Shown here: positions 44,762-53,144 of the stretch, piece after piece | Layout: each line of letters begins with the position of its first letter | Numbering within the stretch: position 1 is the stretch's first letter | Source: Yokenella regensburgei ATCC 49455 | Lineage (GTDB): Bacteria; Pseudomonadota; Gammaproteobacteria; Enterobacterales; Enterobacteriaceae | Reading direction: 5' to 3' | Length of the DNA: 64,000 bases | Assembly (NCBI RefSeq): GCF_000735455.1 | Contig: NZ_JMPS01000009.1 | Location: 1-64,000 of the forward strand | Notes under the pieces: model-generated | What the model was told of the DNA's origin: nothing | Seen by the model: only the letters and a program-made list of their open reading frames with translations | Databases searched by the model: none | Translations under genes and position numbers: made by a program

Positions 44762-46171
44762 TTAATTTCCATATTTACGGCCTCGGTTGTCAGTTAAATT
44801 TTTAATACTGGTAATTGCGGCATGCTGTGGAAACTCACGGGCAACGTTCGCCAGTAAAGGAATTAACCCCTGGCTATCCCGGTAATATTCAAATTCAGTG
44901 GGTAAGAGGATCTTTTTACCTTGCTCATCAATGTCGCGGTATTTGATCCATTGGTGAATATCGAAGGCTTGCGCGCGCGATAGCCACCCACCGGTGCCGA
45001 TAATTTTGCGGACAGGCGTTAAATCTCGGCCAATTTGCAGTTCGCGGTTACCCGCCACGGTTGCCACCGTCCGTTTCGTCCCCGCGTGGCGTTCGCTGGC
45101 ATACCCCACGTTCAACCCGGCAAGCACGGTGTCGAAATGCGCCTCTGTGGCGTTGACAGGAGTATGTTCCGGTTGGGCGTTGACCCGGCGCAGATAGTCA
45201 TAAAACGCCGCTTTCTCGACCGGCTTATTCGCGAATACCGATTCCACCAACGCCCGCGCGCTGTCGCCCGCCGTGACGGAAGAAACACGCATGCCGAGAT
45301 CGCCCTCTACCGTGCGTTTTAAGAACGGCTCATCAAGACCATGCTTGAAGGTATCCGGAGTCAGGATGTTGTCACAGGTGGTGTACACGTCGGTCGTGGC
45401 ACCGCCCATGTCGAACAGCATAAACTCGCGCCAGGCTTCAGAAGACTGACTGATATGATTCACCAGCTCATACACGGTGTACGGCGTCGGTAGCGGCTCT
45501 TTGCCAATCACATCAACAATCTTGTCCAGCCCTTTGCCCTTCACAATGCGCTTTAAAAAGACGTCACAAATCGCTTTGCGTGCAGGGCCAGGATTTGGGG
45601 TATCGAGGTCAGGCAGCACGTTATCGACAATGGTGAGATCTTTGTCGCGCAGCAACTGGCGCACGTCATCCTGAATGTCGCGGTTACCGGCAAAGATAAT
45701 CGCGCAGTCGAGACTCGATTCGCCCAGCATTCGGGCATTGACCAGACCATATTTCTCTTCGCCGCCGTCGGTTCCACCGGTAAACAGCAGAATGTCGGGC
45801 GGTGAGCTTTCCAGCTCTTTAATATCGTGACGAGTCAGCTTGTAGGAGTAATAGTGAACAATCTTGGCACCCGCTGAATGCGCGGTGACCTTGGCAGACT
45901 CAAGCGTAATGCACGGCACCAGACCCAGAGCCGCCACCGCGAGCCCGCCTTTCGCCGACGAAGAGTAATTGACTGACAGCTCGCCCCGGCTCAGTAAGCC
46001 GCGCACATCTTCCTGTACGATATTCTCCACACAGTGGAAAAAGCCTTCGGCTAAGTTTTCTGTGGTCGTGGGCACCAGACCTTTATTAATTAACGTCAGC
46101 TCGTGACCTTCAACGGCAAACAGCGCCGCTTTGGTCCACGTTGAGCCAATATCAATTGATAACGTTCGCAT
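44762..46171 (-). CDS. glmL: GlmL (MutL), glutamate mutase reactivating ATPase
   Basis: This 469-residue ASKHA-type ATPase is of the MutL family encoded between glmS and glmE in most glutamate mutase operons. It has the phosphate-binding SIDIGSTWTKAALF at the start, LLFTGGTDGG, FMLFDMGGATTDVYT and KIIGTGGWLSRA. It likely exchanges damaged cobalamin in the mutase. I chose the ATG at 46171, which overlaps the last base of the glmS stop codon. Confidence 0.93.
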   Translation of the reverse strand: MRTLSIDIGSTWTKAALFAVEGHELTLINKGLVPTTTENLAEGFFHCVENIVQEDVRGLLSRGELSVNYSSSAKGGLAVAALGLVPCITLESAKVTAHSAGAKIVHYYSYKLTRHDIKELESSPPDILLFTGGTDGGEEKYGLVNARMLGESSLDCAIIFAGNRDIQDDVRQLLRDKDLTIVDNVLPDLDTPNPGPARKAICDVFLKRIVKGKGLDKIVDVIGKEPLPTPYTVYELVNHISQSSEAWREFMLFDMGGATTDVYTTCDNILTPDTFKHGLDEPFLKRTVEGDLGMRVSSVTAGDSARALVESVFANKPVEKAAFYDYLRRVNAQPEHTPVNATEAHFDTVLAGLNVGYASERHAGTKRTVATVAGNRELQIGRDLTPVRKIIGTGGWLSRAQAFDIHQWIKYRDIDEQGKKILLPTEFEYYRDSQGLIPLLANVAREFPQHAAITSIKNLTDNRGRKYGN

Positions 46172-46611
46172 CAGCAAACCTCGAGGGCTAATTTCTCGTT
46201 GTGAGTTTTAACGTCCTGGACGATCTGGTCGCACAGGGGCTCCAGTTCCTGATGCGGCGGCATTACGAAGTCAAAGCCCATCGCCTTGAACTTAGGCTCA
46301 ACTTCGTTAAAGTCGTATTTGCCCACCACCAGGTTGCCACCGACGTACAGCAAAATATCGCCAACGCCGCGCTCGATGCAGCGGTCACGCATGCCCAGGC
46401 AGTCGGTATCGCCGTGACCATAAATAGAGGAAACAATAATGGCGTCAGCACCCGTTTCAATCGCGGCGTCAATATATTCGTCCTGACTCACCATCACGCC
46501 CAAATTTGTGACGTGGAATCCAAATTCAGTGAAAACACGCTCCATGATTTTATTTCCAACAGAATGGCAATCTGCCCCAATTACGCCGATAACTAATGTT
46601 GGTTTCTTCAT
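46171..46611 (-). CDS. glmS: Glutamate mutase sigma (S) subunit, B12-binding
   Basis: This 146-residue Rossmann-like cobalamin-binding subunit has the base-off/His-on motif D14-x-H16-x-x-G19 (ADCHSVGN), SSIYGHG near 61-67 and LLYVGGN near 88-93. His16 would be the lower axial ligand to cobalt. It is the first gene of the ten-gene glutamate operon and is preceded by an AT-rich control region with CRP sites and the shared 29-bp element. Confidence 0.97.
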   Translation of the reverse strand: MKKPTLVIGVIGADCHSVGNKIMERVFTEFGFHVTNLGVMVSQDEYIDAAIETGADAIIVSSIYGHGDTDCLGMRDRCIERGVGDILLYVGGNLVVGKYDFNEVEPKFKAMGFDFVMPPHQELEPLCDQIVQDVKTHNEKLALEVC

Positions 46612-46694
46612 TTAACTATCCTTTATGTTGAAGGGGGTAACTCGTTTATTAATCCTTTGTGATGGTGGCAATATGCTTCGCGTATTTTATTTCT

Positions 46695-46723
46695 GCAATT
46701 GATAAAATTTGAAGACAACTTGA
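46695..46723. promoter_or_regulatory. Shared 29-bp element, copy upstream of glmS
   Basis: This run from GCAATTGA to GAAGACAACTTGA is identical at 26 of 29 positions, without gaps, to 51560-51588 upstream of btuC. It lies 84-112 bp before the glmS start codon. It is a probable operator for the LysR-type regulator encoded at 51719. Confidence 0.75.
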
Positions 46724-46732
46724 CGTTGTTTG

Positions 46733-46748
46733 CCTGATAAACATCACA
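46733..46748. promoter_or_regulatory. Weaker CRP-like site in the glmS promoter region
   Basis: CCTGA-TAAACA-TCACA matches the CRP consensus at 8 of 10 positions and lies 10 bp from the shared 29-bp element, about 122-137 bp upstream of glmS. Confidence 0.45.
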
Positions 46749-46885
46749 CAATAAAAATCAGTTAAAACATATAGTTAAAATGAACAAATACAACCAGCAC
46801 TGTTTTTTATCACTATGATAAATATCGGCATCGTAAATTTGTGATCTTGACGTAATTTTTCAATATTTTATTTAAGTAGGGGTTA

Positions 46886-46901
46886 TGTGATATCAATCAC
46901 A
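46886..46901. promoter_or_regulatory. Consensus CRP site between btuF and glmS
   Basis: TGTGA-TATCAA-TCACA is a perfect match to both CRP half-sites. It lies 275 bp upstream of glmS and 8 bp past the btuF stop codon. Catabolite control of the glutamate operon is likely, though the distance is large for direct activation. Confidence 0.75.
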
Positions 46902-46908
46902 GCCAAAC

Positions 46909-47730
46909 TTAAAAACTACCATTTTTTATTTTCTGGCACAGGTCTTCTGCGGCCAATAAAATTCGAGGGCCGCTACGGTTAAACCAGTCAGGATTTAAAT
47001 TAATCACCGGATAACCCGTTTTTTGTTGCCAGAATTGCATCTCCTGCTCATCGCCTTCCTGATGGGTACCGGTAATCAGTAATCGTGGCTGGCGGGAGAT
47101 AATTTGCTCACGACTGACCACCGGCCAGGCCACCCGGCTGTCGGCAAAAACGTTCTCCACACCGCACACCCGCAGCACGTCGTTTTGTATCGACTCACCG
47201 TTCGCCGTCATCAACGGGCTCACGCCAAAGAGCAGCGCGGCGGGGATCTTATCCTCTCTGGCGTACTGCCTGCTGAGCGCCGCCAGTTTCTGGCGAAAAT
47301 CGCGGGCGTTACGAGCCCCCACTTCCGGGTTAGCGCTAAAACGCGCCAGGCGCTCAATATCCTGCGGGATCTCCGCCAGCCGGTGCGAATCGACAAACTC
47401 CACCGGGATCCCATATTTTTGCAGTTTCTCAAGCTCACGCTGCGGGTTAGTCTCGCGGGAAGCCACCACCAGGTCAGGTTTGAGCAGCAAAATACGTTCG
47501 AATTTAATGCTGTTACCGGAGGCCACGCGCTCCAGTTTTTGCGCAGCATCGGGGTAGTCGGAATAGTCGCTGACGGCAACGAGAGAATCACCAAGACCGG
47601 CGGCCCAGGCCATTTCGGTGGTGTGTGGTGCCAGGCTTACCACGCGTAATGCCCAGGCGTGTGGTGAACACAGCAGGCAAACAACGATCGGTAAAAAACG
47701 CAGAGCTTGCGCGAACAGGAAAGGTTTCAT
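46909..47730 (-). CDS. btuF: BtuF-like periplasmic cobalamin-binding protein
   Basis: This 273-residue type III binding protein has a signal peptide (residues ~1-27, ending SPHAWA before LRVVSLAPH). The family motifs RVVSLAPHTTEMAWAAGLGDSLVAVSDYSDYP and LLKPDLVVASRETNP are present, as is NPDWFNRSGPR near the end, as in E. coli BtuF. It presents B12 to BtuCD. ATG 47730 follows AGGAACC. It is the last gene of the btuC-btuD-btuB2-btuF operon. No clear terminator follows, so read-through into the glm operon is possible. Confidence 0.92.
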   Translation of the reverse strand: MKPFLFAQALRFLPIVVCLLCSPHAWALRVVSLAPHTTEMAWAAGLGDSLVAVSDYSDYPDAAQKLERVASGNSIKFERILLLKPDLVVASRETNPQRELEKLQKYGIPVEFVDSHRLAEIPQDIERLARFSANPEVGARNARDFRQKLAALSRQYAREDKIPAALLFGVSPLMTANGESIQNDVLRVCGVENVFADSRVAWPVVSREQIISRQPRLLITGTHQEGDEQEMQFWQQKTGYPVINLNPDWFNRSGPRILLAAEDLCQKIKNGSF

Positions 47731-47789
47731 GTGGGTTCCTCGGAGAACCACGCAAGCCAGAGTCCGGCTTGCGTGACAGGCAGGATGAC

Positions 47790-49679
47790 TCAGAACTGGT
47801 AGCTGGCGCTCAGGGTGTATTCACGGCCCGGCATGTTGTAACCGTTGGCCGTCTGCCAGGTTTTGTCGAAGATATTATTCACGTTCCCGTGCAGAGTTAG
47901 CTGGCGCGTTACCGGCCAGGATAACCCCACGTCCCAGAGCGACGATCCGCCCACGTCGATGGTGGTGTAATCCTTGTTGCTGGTGTCTTTGCGCTTGCCC
48001 ACGTAGTTGTACACCACGTTCCAGCCAATTGACGCCACTTCACCGCTTATTTCGTACTTCACCTGCTGCTTAGCGCGGCGCAGCAGCTGTTGCCCAGTTT
48101 CATCATTCTTCGGATCAATAAACTGCAGCGTGACGTTGTGGGCAATTGGTCCGGTCGCAAACTGCCCGGTTAACTCAATCCCCTTAATGGTGGCTTTGTT
48201 GACGTTATAGTAGACGCCGCTCATCCCCATATCACCGCCGCCCATCTGGTAGTCGATGAGGTTGGTAATCTGGTTGTAATAAGCCGAGACCTTCCAGTCG
48301 AGCGGGCCGGTCAGACCTTCAAGACCAATCTCCCACTGGCGAGATTCTTCTGGCTTCAAATTCGGGTTCGAGGCGATATTAAATCGCGTGGCGCCATACT
48401 GCTGGCCCAGAGACGGGGCCAGGAAGGCGGTGCCGTAAGAGAGCGTTGTCTGGTAGTTTTCTGCAAACTGCCATCCGGCAGCCGTTTGCCAGGTACCGTG
48501 CCAGCCAAACTGCTCATCGTGATCTTCACGTCCGGATAGTTCGAGCGTTACGTCCTGAAGCTGTTGCACACCCACCATGTACAGCCCGGTGTTGTCCCGC
48601 GAGTAGCTCTGGCTGGAAAATACCGGGTTGAGGTCGAAGGTTTCGCCGGTAGTGGTCAGCTTTTCCCGCTTCCAGTCGACACCGGCGCTTACCATGCCGT
48701 GACCCACCACGACGTTATGCCCCCACTGCAGATAATATTGCTCCATATCATCAAGCGTGGCGGGAGAAGCATAAGGCCCTGCGGCGTCGTTGTAGTTGTA
48801 GTCTTTGATTCGCTGGTAGCTTGCCGTCAGCTGTGAAGCGTAGATACCTGAGTGGTAATGCAGCGCCCCATCCCAGGACTGGGTGTAGTTTTGCAGGTGG
48901 TTATTACCGCCGTCGTAGCCGTAATCTCCCTGAGAATAAGCTGTGTTGCCGGAGTGGCCATAGCCGCGGAAGAAGCCGTTGAGGTTATCGTTAAACTCCG
49001 TCGAGACGCTACCAAACAGGAATTTGTCGTGATGGCCTTTGTTTTCATGATCGCCCGCGTAAGTGGAATCCGGCATGACCTCGTACCCTTTAGTACGCTC
49101 ATAATTGCCGGCCAGCGTCAGCACCGTTTTGTCGATTTTTTTATTGATGGTGGCGCCGTATTGCTGGTAGCCATTTGAACCGATGCCGGTATCAACCTGG
49201 GTTTTATCGTCATCATGCTGGGTAATAATATTGATAACGCCGCCCATTGCGCCGGAGCCGTGCACCGCCGAGCGTGGGCCACGAATATATTCGATGCGCT
49301 GCACCATCGCGACCGGGATCTGAGAAAAATCAGGGTTGTTAGCAATACCCGGGCGTGGCACAGGGATCCCATCAATGAGCACCAGGACGTGCCGGGCTTC
49401 GGTGCCGCGAATATAGAGCGCTGAGTTCTGCCCCATGCCGCCATTTTGCGACAGGTCGACGCCAGGTAGATGGCGAATAACGTCGGAGACTGATTTAGAT
49501 TGCCACCTGTCCATATCCTCTTTGGTGACAACGTTCATCGGGGCAAGGACGGTACTGACGGGTTGCAAGAAACGGTTAGCGGTGACGGTCATGGTTTGTT
49601 CTGCCATGACGGGGAATGCAAATAACAGCGGCACTCCCCAGCAGAATCGGTGAAGTTGATCTATTCCCGCGGTAGGCAT
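47790..49679 (-). CDS. btuB: BtuB-like TonB-dependent outer-membrane cobalamin receptor
   Basis: This 629-residue receptor has an N-terminal signal peptide (cleavage near VMA-EQTM), TonB box (TMTVTA), plug domain ([45 protein letters not shown]) and a 22-strand barrel ending in SASYQF with terminal Phe. It aligns along its length with E. coli BtuB, including [10 protein letters not shown]. The canonical btuB is normally near murI, so this is probably a second copy dedicated to the glutamate mutase system. No cobalamin riboswitch fits in the 13 bp before it. Confidence 0.92.
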   Translation of the reverse strand: [629 protein letters not shown]

Positions 49680-49692
49680 TGAAAAAATACTC

Positions 49693-50450
49693 CTAAGTTA
49701 ATGAATACCGTAAATTGTCGGTATCGTTTTTTCCCCAATGAAATCTGGCGTCAAACAAATGATTTAGCTGATGGATCTGCATGATCTCTTTACACTGGCC
49801 ACGCATGACCATCTGGCCTTTTTTAATCATCCAGACCTCATTGGCATGATGCAGGGTGTGATTTAATTCATGGGAACTGGAAATCACTAATATTCCGTGA
49901 GCGCACATCTCTTCGATAAGCCTGTCGAGCGCAATTTGCTGCACGATGTCCAGGCTGGTGGCAGGTTCGTCGAGAATAAGTAATTTTCCGGCAGGATTAA
50001 GCGTTGGCCATAGCTGTAAAAATACCGATGCCAGCCTTACCCGCTGCCACTCTCCGCCAGAAAGTTGATTAATGGGACGCGTGAGTTTGTCGCTCAGAAA
50101 CAGTCTTTCACTCAGCGTGTGGATGGCGGCATCAACAGCGTCTGGCAATGCGCCTTTAGGAATAAAAAAGCCCAGATAAGAAAAACAGGTATCAGCAAAT
50201 CCGGGAGATCCTGCTGGATCAAACAGGCGCGGTACATCGAGAGTTCGTGAGCGGTCATCGCCGAGAAAGGGGTCGTGCCTAAACTTATCGATCCGCCGCC
50301 GTTGATAAGCCCGGCAAGGCGCAACAGGAGTGAGCTTTTCCCCGCACCGTTAGGACCGATAAGGTGTACCAGCTGCCCAGGGTTTACGCAGGCATCGAAG
50401 GGGGCGAGCCGGCCCTTCACTGAAAGCTGGCGGATATTGAGGTTCGTCAT
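49693..50450 (-). pseudogene. btuD: btuD, B12 ABC-transporter ATPase split by a -1 frameshift
   Basis: Frame 1 (start ATG 50450, overlapping btuC) encodes [13 protein letters not shown], Walker A GPNGAGKSS and the Q-loop LIQQDLPD, then runs out of homology and stops at 50112. Frame 2 supplies IPKGALPDAVDA, the ABC signature LSGGEWQRVRLA, Walker B LLILDEP and the switch-His SSHELNH, ending at 49693. Joined, they give 252 residues (E. coli BtuD 249). Adding one T to the five-T run (complement of 50181-50185) restores the frame. Alternatively, a U-UUU-UUA heptamer (50169-50163) lies in exactly the frame for a -1 slip. It is either a decayed gene, a sequencing error or programmed frameshifting. 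Confidence 0.85.
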
Positions 50451-51490
50451 TTCACCACTCCACCAGGTGTGCGAAGCAGCATCCAGATAAAGACGGGAGC
50501 GCCGAGGGTGGCAGTGACTACGCCGGTTGGGATTTCGGCCGAAGTGAGCGCTAGCCTGGCAAAGGTGTCGGAGGCCAGCAGCACCGACGCGCCCGCCAGC
50601 ACGCAGCCGGGCAGCAAACGCTGATGGTTGGTTATCCCCCACAGCCGCAGCAAATGCGGTACCACGAAGCCGATAAACCCGATCATACCGGCCAGCGCCA
50701 CGCTGACTCCCACTAGCCAGCCAATAAATACCACCAGCAGAATGCGCCAGTATTTAACGTTTACCCCTAGCTGCTTCGCAGTTAGCTCGTTCAGCGCAAT
50801 AATGTTGATGGTCTGCCCCTGACAGGAGAGCCAGCCAATGGCCGGGATCAGCGCCAGCGTCAGCCAGGCTTCACTCCAGTCGATGCCGCCAAATCCCCCC
50901 AGCGTCCAGGCGATGATTTTGCGCATATCCATATTGTTGCTGAAGTAAAAGGCCCAAGTCATAAAGGCGCTACAGCCAATCCCCATCGCCATCCCAAAGA
51001 GCAGCAGCCGGGTGTTATTGACCCCCTGCTTCATCGAAAACAAAATCAGCAGCAGGGTAATTGCCATAGCACCGCAAATGGCGAATCCGCTGAGCAGACC
51101 CAAATGCAGGCCGTTGCCAGCCAAAAATAGCGCCATCACCACCGCGACGCCTGCGCCGTTAGAGACGCCAAGCAGCCCCGGGTCTGCGAGCGAATTGTTA
51201 AATAATGCCTGCATCACCGCCCCACTCAGCGCCAGTGCCGCGCCAACACCGATAACGCTCAACACGCGGGGAAACCGTAGATTCCAGACAAAAAGCTCAG
51301 CCTCGGGGCTAAACCATTGCGCGGGCGTTAACCAAATATCACCAGCACATAAACTAAAAATTAACATTAATGCTAAAAAAATAGCCATTATAATTAACTT
51401 AAAATTATCTATCGCTTTTTCATTAGTATTAAGCTGAATAAAAGATGCATATTCTCCGCCTTCAGCTTGAATCTGTGACATATATCTCAT
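50447..51490 (-). CDS. btuC: BtuC-like cobalamin ABC-transporter permease (FecCD family)
   Basis: This 347-residue permease has ten membrane helices. FecCD hallmarks are [44 protein letters not shown], the coupling region [25 protein letters not shown], and [20 protein letters not shown] at the end. Its N-terminal ~35 residues are hydrophilic and unusually long before the first span, so the second ATG (51481) is an alternative start. It is the first gene of the B12 uptake operon, with a four-base overlap into btuD and the shared 29-bp element upstream. Confidence 0.92.
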   Translation of the reverse strand: MRYMSQIQAEGGEYASFIQLNTNEKAIDNFKLIIMAIFLALMLIFSLCAGDIWLTPAQWFSPEAELFVWNLRFPRVLSVIGVGAALALSGAVMQALFNNSLADPGLLGVSNGAGVAVVMALFLAGNGLHLGLLSGFAICGAMAITLLLILFSMKQGVNNTRLLLFGMAMGIGCSAFMTWAFYFSNNMDMRKIIAWTLGGFGGIDWSEAWLTLALIPAIGWLSCQGQTINIIALNELTAKQLGVNVKYWRILLVVFIGWLVGVSVALAGMIGFIGFVVPHLLRLWGITNHQRLLPGCVLAGASVLLASDTFARLALTSAEIPTGVVTATLGAPVFIWMLLRTPGGVVK

Positions 51491-51559
51491 CTCTTATTTT
51501 TTTAATTGTGAATTAATCTTACAAGCGCAGAATATATATATGTTGAGCAACATGATAAG

Positions 51560-51588
51560 GCAATTGAAAAAAAATGAAGACAACTTGA
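51560..51588. promoter_or_regulatory. Shared 29-bp element, copy upstream of btuC
   Basis: This copy matches 46695-46723 at 26 of 29 positions; the three differences are T/A changes in the A-rich middle. It lies 70-98 bp before the btuC start and ~130-160 bp before the divergent LysR gene, a usual position for a LysR operator serving both directions. Confidence 0.75.
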
Positions 51589-51718
51589 AATTCGCGCCGG
51601 AACTCATTTTATTAACTGTACATTTAAGTTTTCTTGCTAGCATTAGCAATTAATTAACTTAAATAAAGCGGATAACATGGTGATTTTGTTGTAATAAATG
51701 CGCGATTGTAGGAATTTT

Positions 51719-52609
51719 ATGAAAAAGAAGATCCCGAAATCAGAGTTATTAGTGACATTCGAAGTTGTTGCCAGGCATCAAAGTTTTGCCCGGGCGGCAG
51801 AGGAGTTGTCATTAACACAAGGTGCGCTTTTCCGACAAATAGCAACGCTTGAGGAGTTCCTCCAGGTACCGCTATTTTCACGTTGCAAGAAGAAGCTGTT
51901 TTTGAGCGACGCCGGGCGCCATTACTTACCACTGGTACGTGACGTGCTGGTCAAACTGGAAAATGACACTCATCACATTCGCCGCTTCCATCAAAAGAAG
52001 CAATCGCTGGAAATTGCGACAACTCCCACACTGAGCACAGAATGGTTAATTCCCAACCTGCAGGCGTTTTCCGCACTGAACGATAACATTGTGGTGAATA
52101 TCACCGCACTTTCCTGCGTCAATGATTTTCTGCATTGTAAAAGTGATATTGCGATCATGCGCGAAAACTTTTGCACTCCGTGGGCTTTTGTTGAGCCTCT
52201 TTTTGAGGAAGAGCTACTTCCGGTTTGCAGCAATACCTTTTTAAAAGACAACAGTAAAAAAATAAGCGTCTATCAATTACTTTCGGAATTCACATTATTG
52301 CACCAGAACTCTCGTCCTGAAGGTTGGCAGGAGTGGTTTGGACAATTTAATATCACCAATCCAGATGTGAACAAAGGTCCAAGTTTCGATTTATTATCAA
52401 TGCTAATTACCGCCGTACGTTCCAATTTAGGTGTTGCTTTATTACCCAAATTTGCCATCAAAGAAGATCTATTACAGGGCAACCTCATTATCCCTTGCGA
52501 AGCACCCTTTTTTACCGGGAATAAATATATAATGACGTGGAAGCAGGAGTCGATGAACTCCATGAAAGTAAAGTTGTTCCGGGACTGGGCGAAGAACCTG
52601 GTGGAGTAA
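51719..52609 (+). CDS. LysR-type transcriptional regulator (GcvA-like), probable regulator of B12/glutamate genes
   Basis: This 296-residue protein has an N-terminal winged helix (ELLVTFEVVARHQSFARAAEELSLTQGALFRQIATLEEFLQVPLFSR, residues 8-53) followed by a LysR_substrate domain (about 90-290; PTLSTEWLIPNLQAF, SDIAIMRENF, VRSNLGVALLPKFAIKEDLLQG). The ATG at 51719 follows AGGA at five bases. It is divergent from btuC, and the 29-bp element shared with glmS lies between them. The effector may be glutamate, a pathway intermediate or cobalamin; this is not determinable here. Confidence 0.88.
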   Translation: MKKKIPKSELLVTFEVVARHQSFARAAEELSLTQGALFRQIATLEEFLQVPLFSRCKKKLFLSDAGRHYLPLVRDVLVKLENDTHHIRRFHQKKQSLEIATTPTLSTEWLIPNLQAFSALNDNIVVNITALSCVNDFLHCKSDIAIMRENFCTPWAFVEPLFEEELLPVCSNTFLKDNSKKISVYQLLSEFTLLHQNSRPEGWQEWFGQFNITNPDVNKGPSFDLLSMLITAVRSNLGVALLPKFAIKEDLLQGNLIIPCEAPFFTGNKYIMTWKQESMNSMKVKLFRDWAKNLVE

Positions 52610-52613
52610 GAGA

Positions 52614-52853
52614 ATGTCTGAGATAACCCTAAGCCACGAACAGCGAGAGCTGCTGCGTCGTAAGCTTGAGAAGTACTGTGAAGAGCATTTTGAGCTGGAG
52701 CTGGAGCAGTTCGATGCCGAGTTCTTCGTCGATTTTATTGCCGAACAGATAGGCCCCACCTTCTACAACGCTGGAATCGACGAAGCCATTCGTACCCACA
52801 TGGCATGGAGCGACCGCATTCAGGAAGAGATGGACGTGAAGAAGATTTACTGA
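52614..52853 (+). CDS. DUF2164 small protein
   Basis: This 79-residue acidic soluble protein matches DUF2164: ITLSHEQRELLRRKLEKYCEEHFELELEQFDAEFFVDFIAEQIGPTFYNAGI, rich in Glu and helix-forming residues. The function is unknown. It begins four bases after the LysR stop, with GGAG supplied by the end of that gene, so it is likely co-transcribed. A terminator follows. Confidence 0.85.
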   Translation: MSEITLSHEQRELLRRKLEKYCEEHFELELEQFDAEFFVDFIAEQIGPTFYNAGIDEAIRTHMAWSDRIQEEMDVKKIY

Positions 52854-52864
52854 ACTTAACGGAT

Positions 52865-52891
52865 GACGGGGCCTTTCAGCCCCGTCGGTTT
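52865..52891. terminator. Terminator after the DUF2164 gene
   Basis: GACGGGGC (52865-52872) and GCCCCGTC (52879-52886) form a perfect 8-bp GC-rich stem with six-base loop, followed by GGTTTCTTT on the + strand. It lies between converging genes. Confidence 0.8.
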
Positions 52892-52893
52892 CT

Positions 52894-53052
52894 TTACTGC
52901 TGAGTGCGTGGCATGACGCCCTTCACCTGTAACTCAATATGCTGAGCTTCGAGCTGGTCAAACTTAAGACTATCAGCCTCAAGACTAACGCCCCCGAACA
53001 GAAGAAGTGCAATCACAACGATAATGATCCCATCACGAAGTGATATTTTCAT
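52894..53052 (-). CDS. Predicted 52-residue single-pass membrane peptide
   Basis: The ATG at 53052 is preceded by GGAGG at seven bases (GGAGGCTGGATAATG), an excellent ribosome site. The peptide has a short basic start (MKISLRDG), one hydrophobic span (IIIVVIALLLFGGVSL, residues 9-24) and an amphipathic tail ending RTQQ. I do not recognise a family. The topology suggests a small inner-membrane regulator of a larger protein, but this is inference from form only. Confidence 0.55.
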   Translation of the reverse strand: MKISLRDGIIIVVIALLLFGGVSLEADSLKFDQLEAQHIELQVKGVMPRTQQ

Positions 53053-53125
53053 TATCCAGCCTCCTTGCATTGCCACACTCTCCCGTCGTTAATCCGGGCG
53101 CTCATGACAGGTGCAATCAAAGGTG

Positions 53126-53144
53126 TGGGCTTTGATCACCAGAG
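53126..53144 (+). repeat. Direct repeat copy A
   Basis: TGGGCTTTGATCACCAGAG recurs at 53411-53429 with one mismatch, 285 bp away. Weaker similarity continues downstream of both copies, suggesting a diverged tandem duplication. Confidence 0.7.

Noticed and set aside
49680-49692. Cobalamin riboswitch before btuB2
   Set aside because: Only 13 bp separate btuB2 from btuD; no room for the ~200-nt element, and no B12-box was seen upstream of btuC either.
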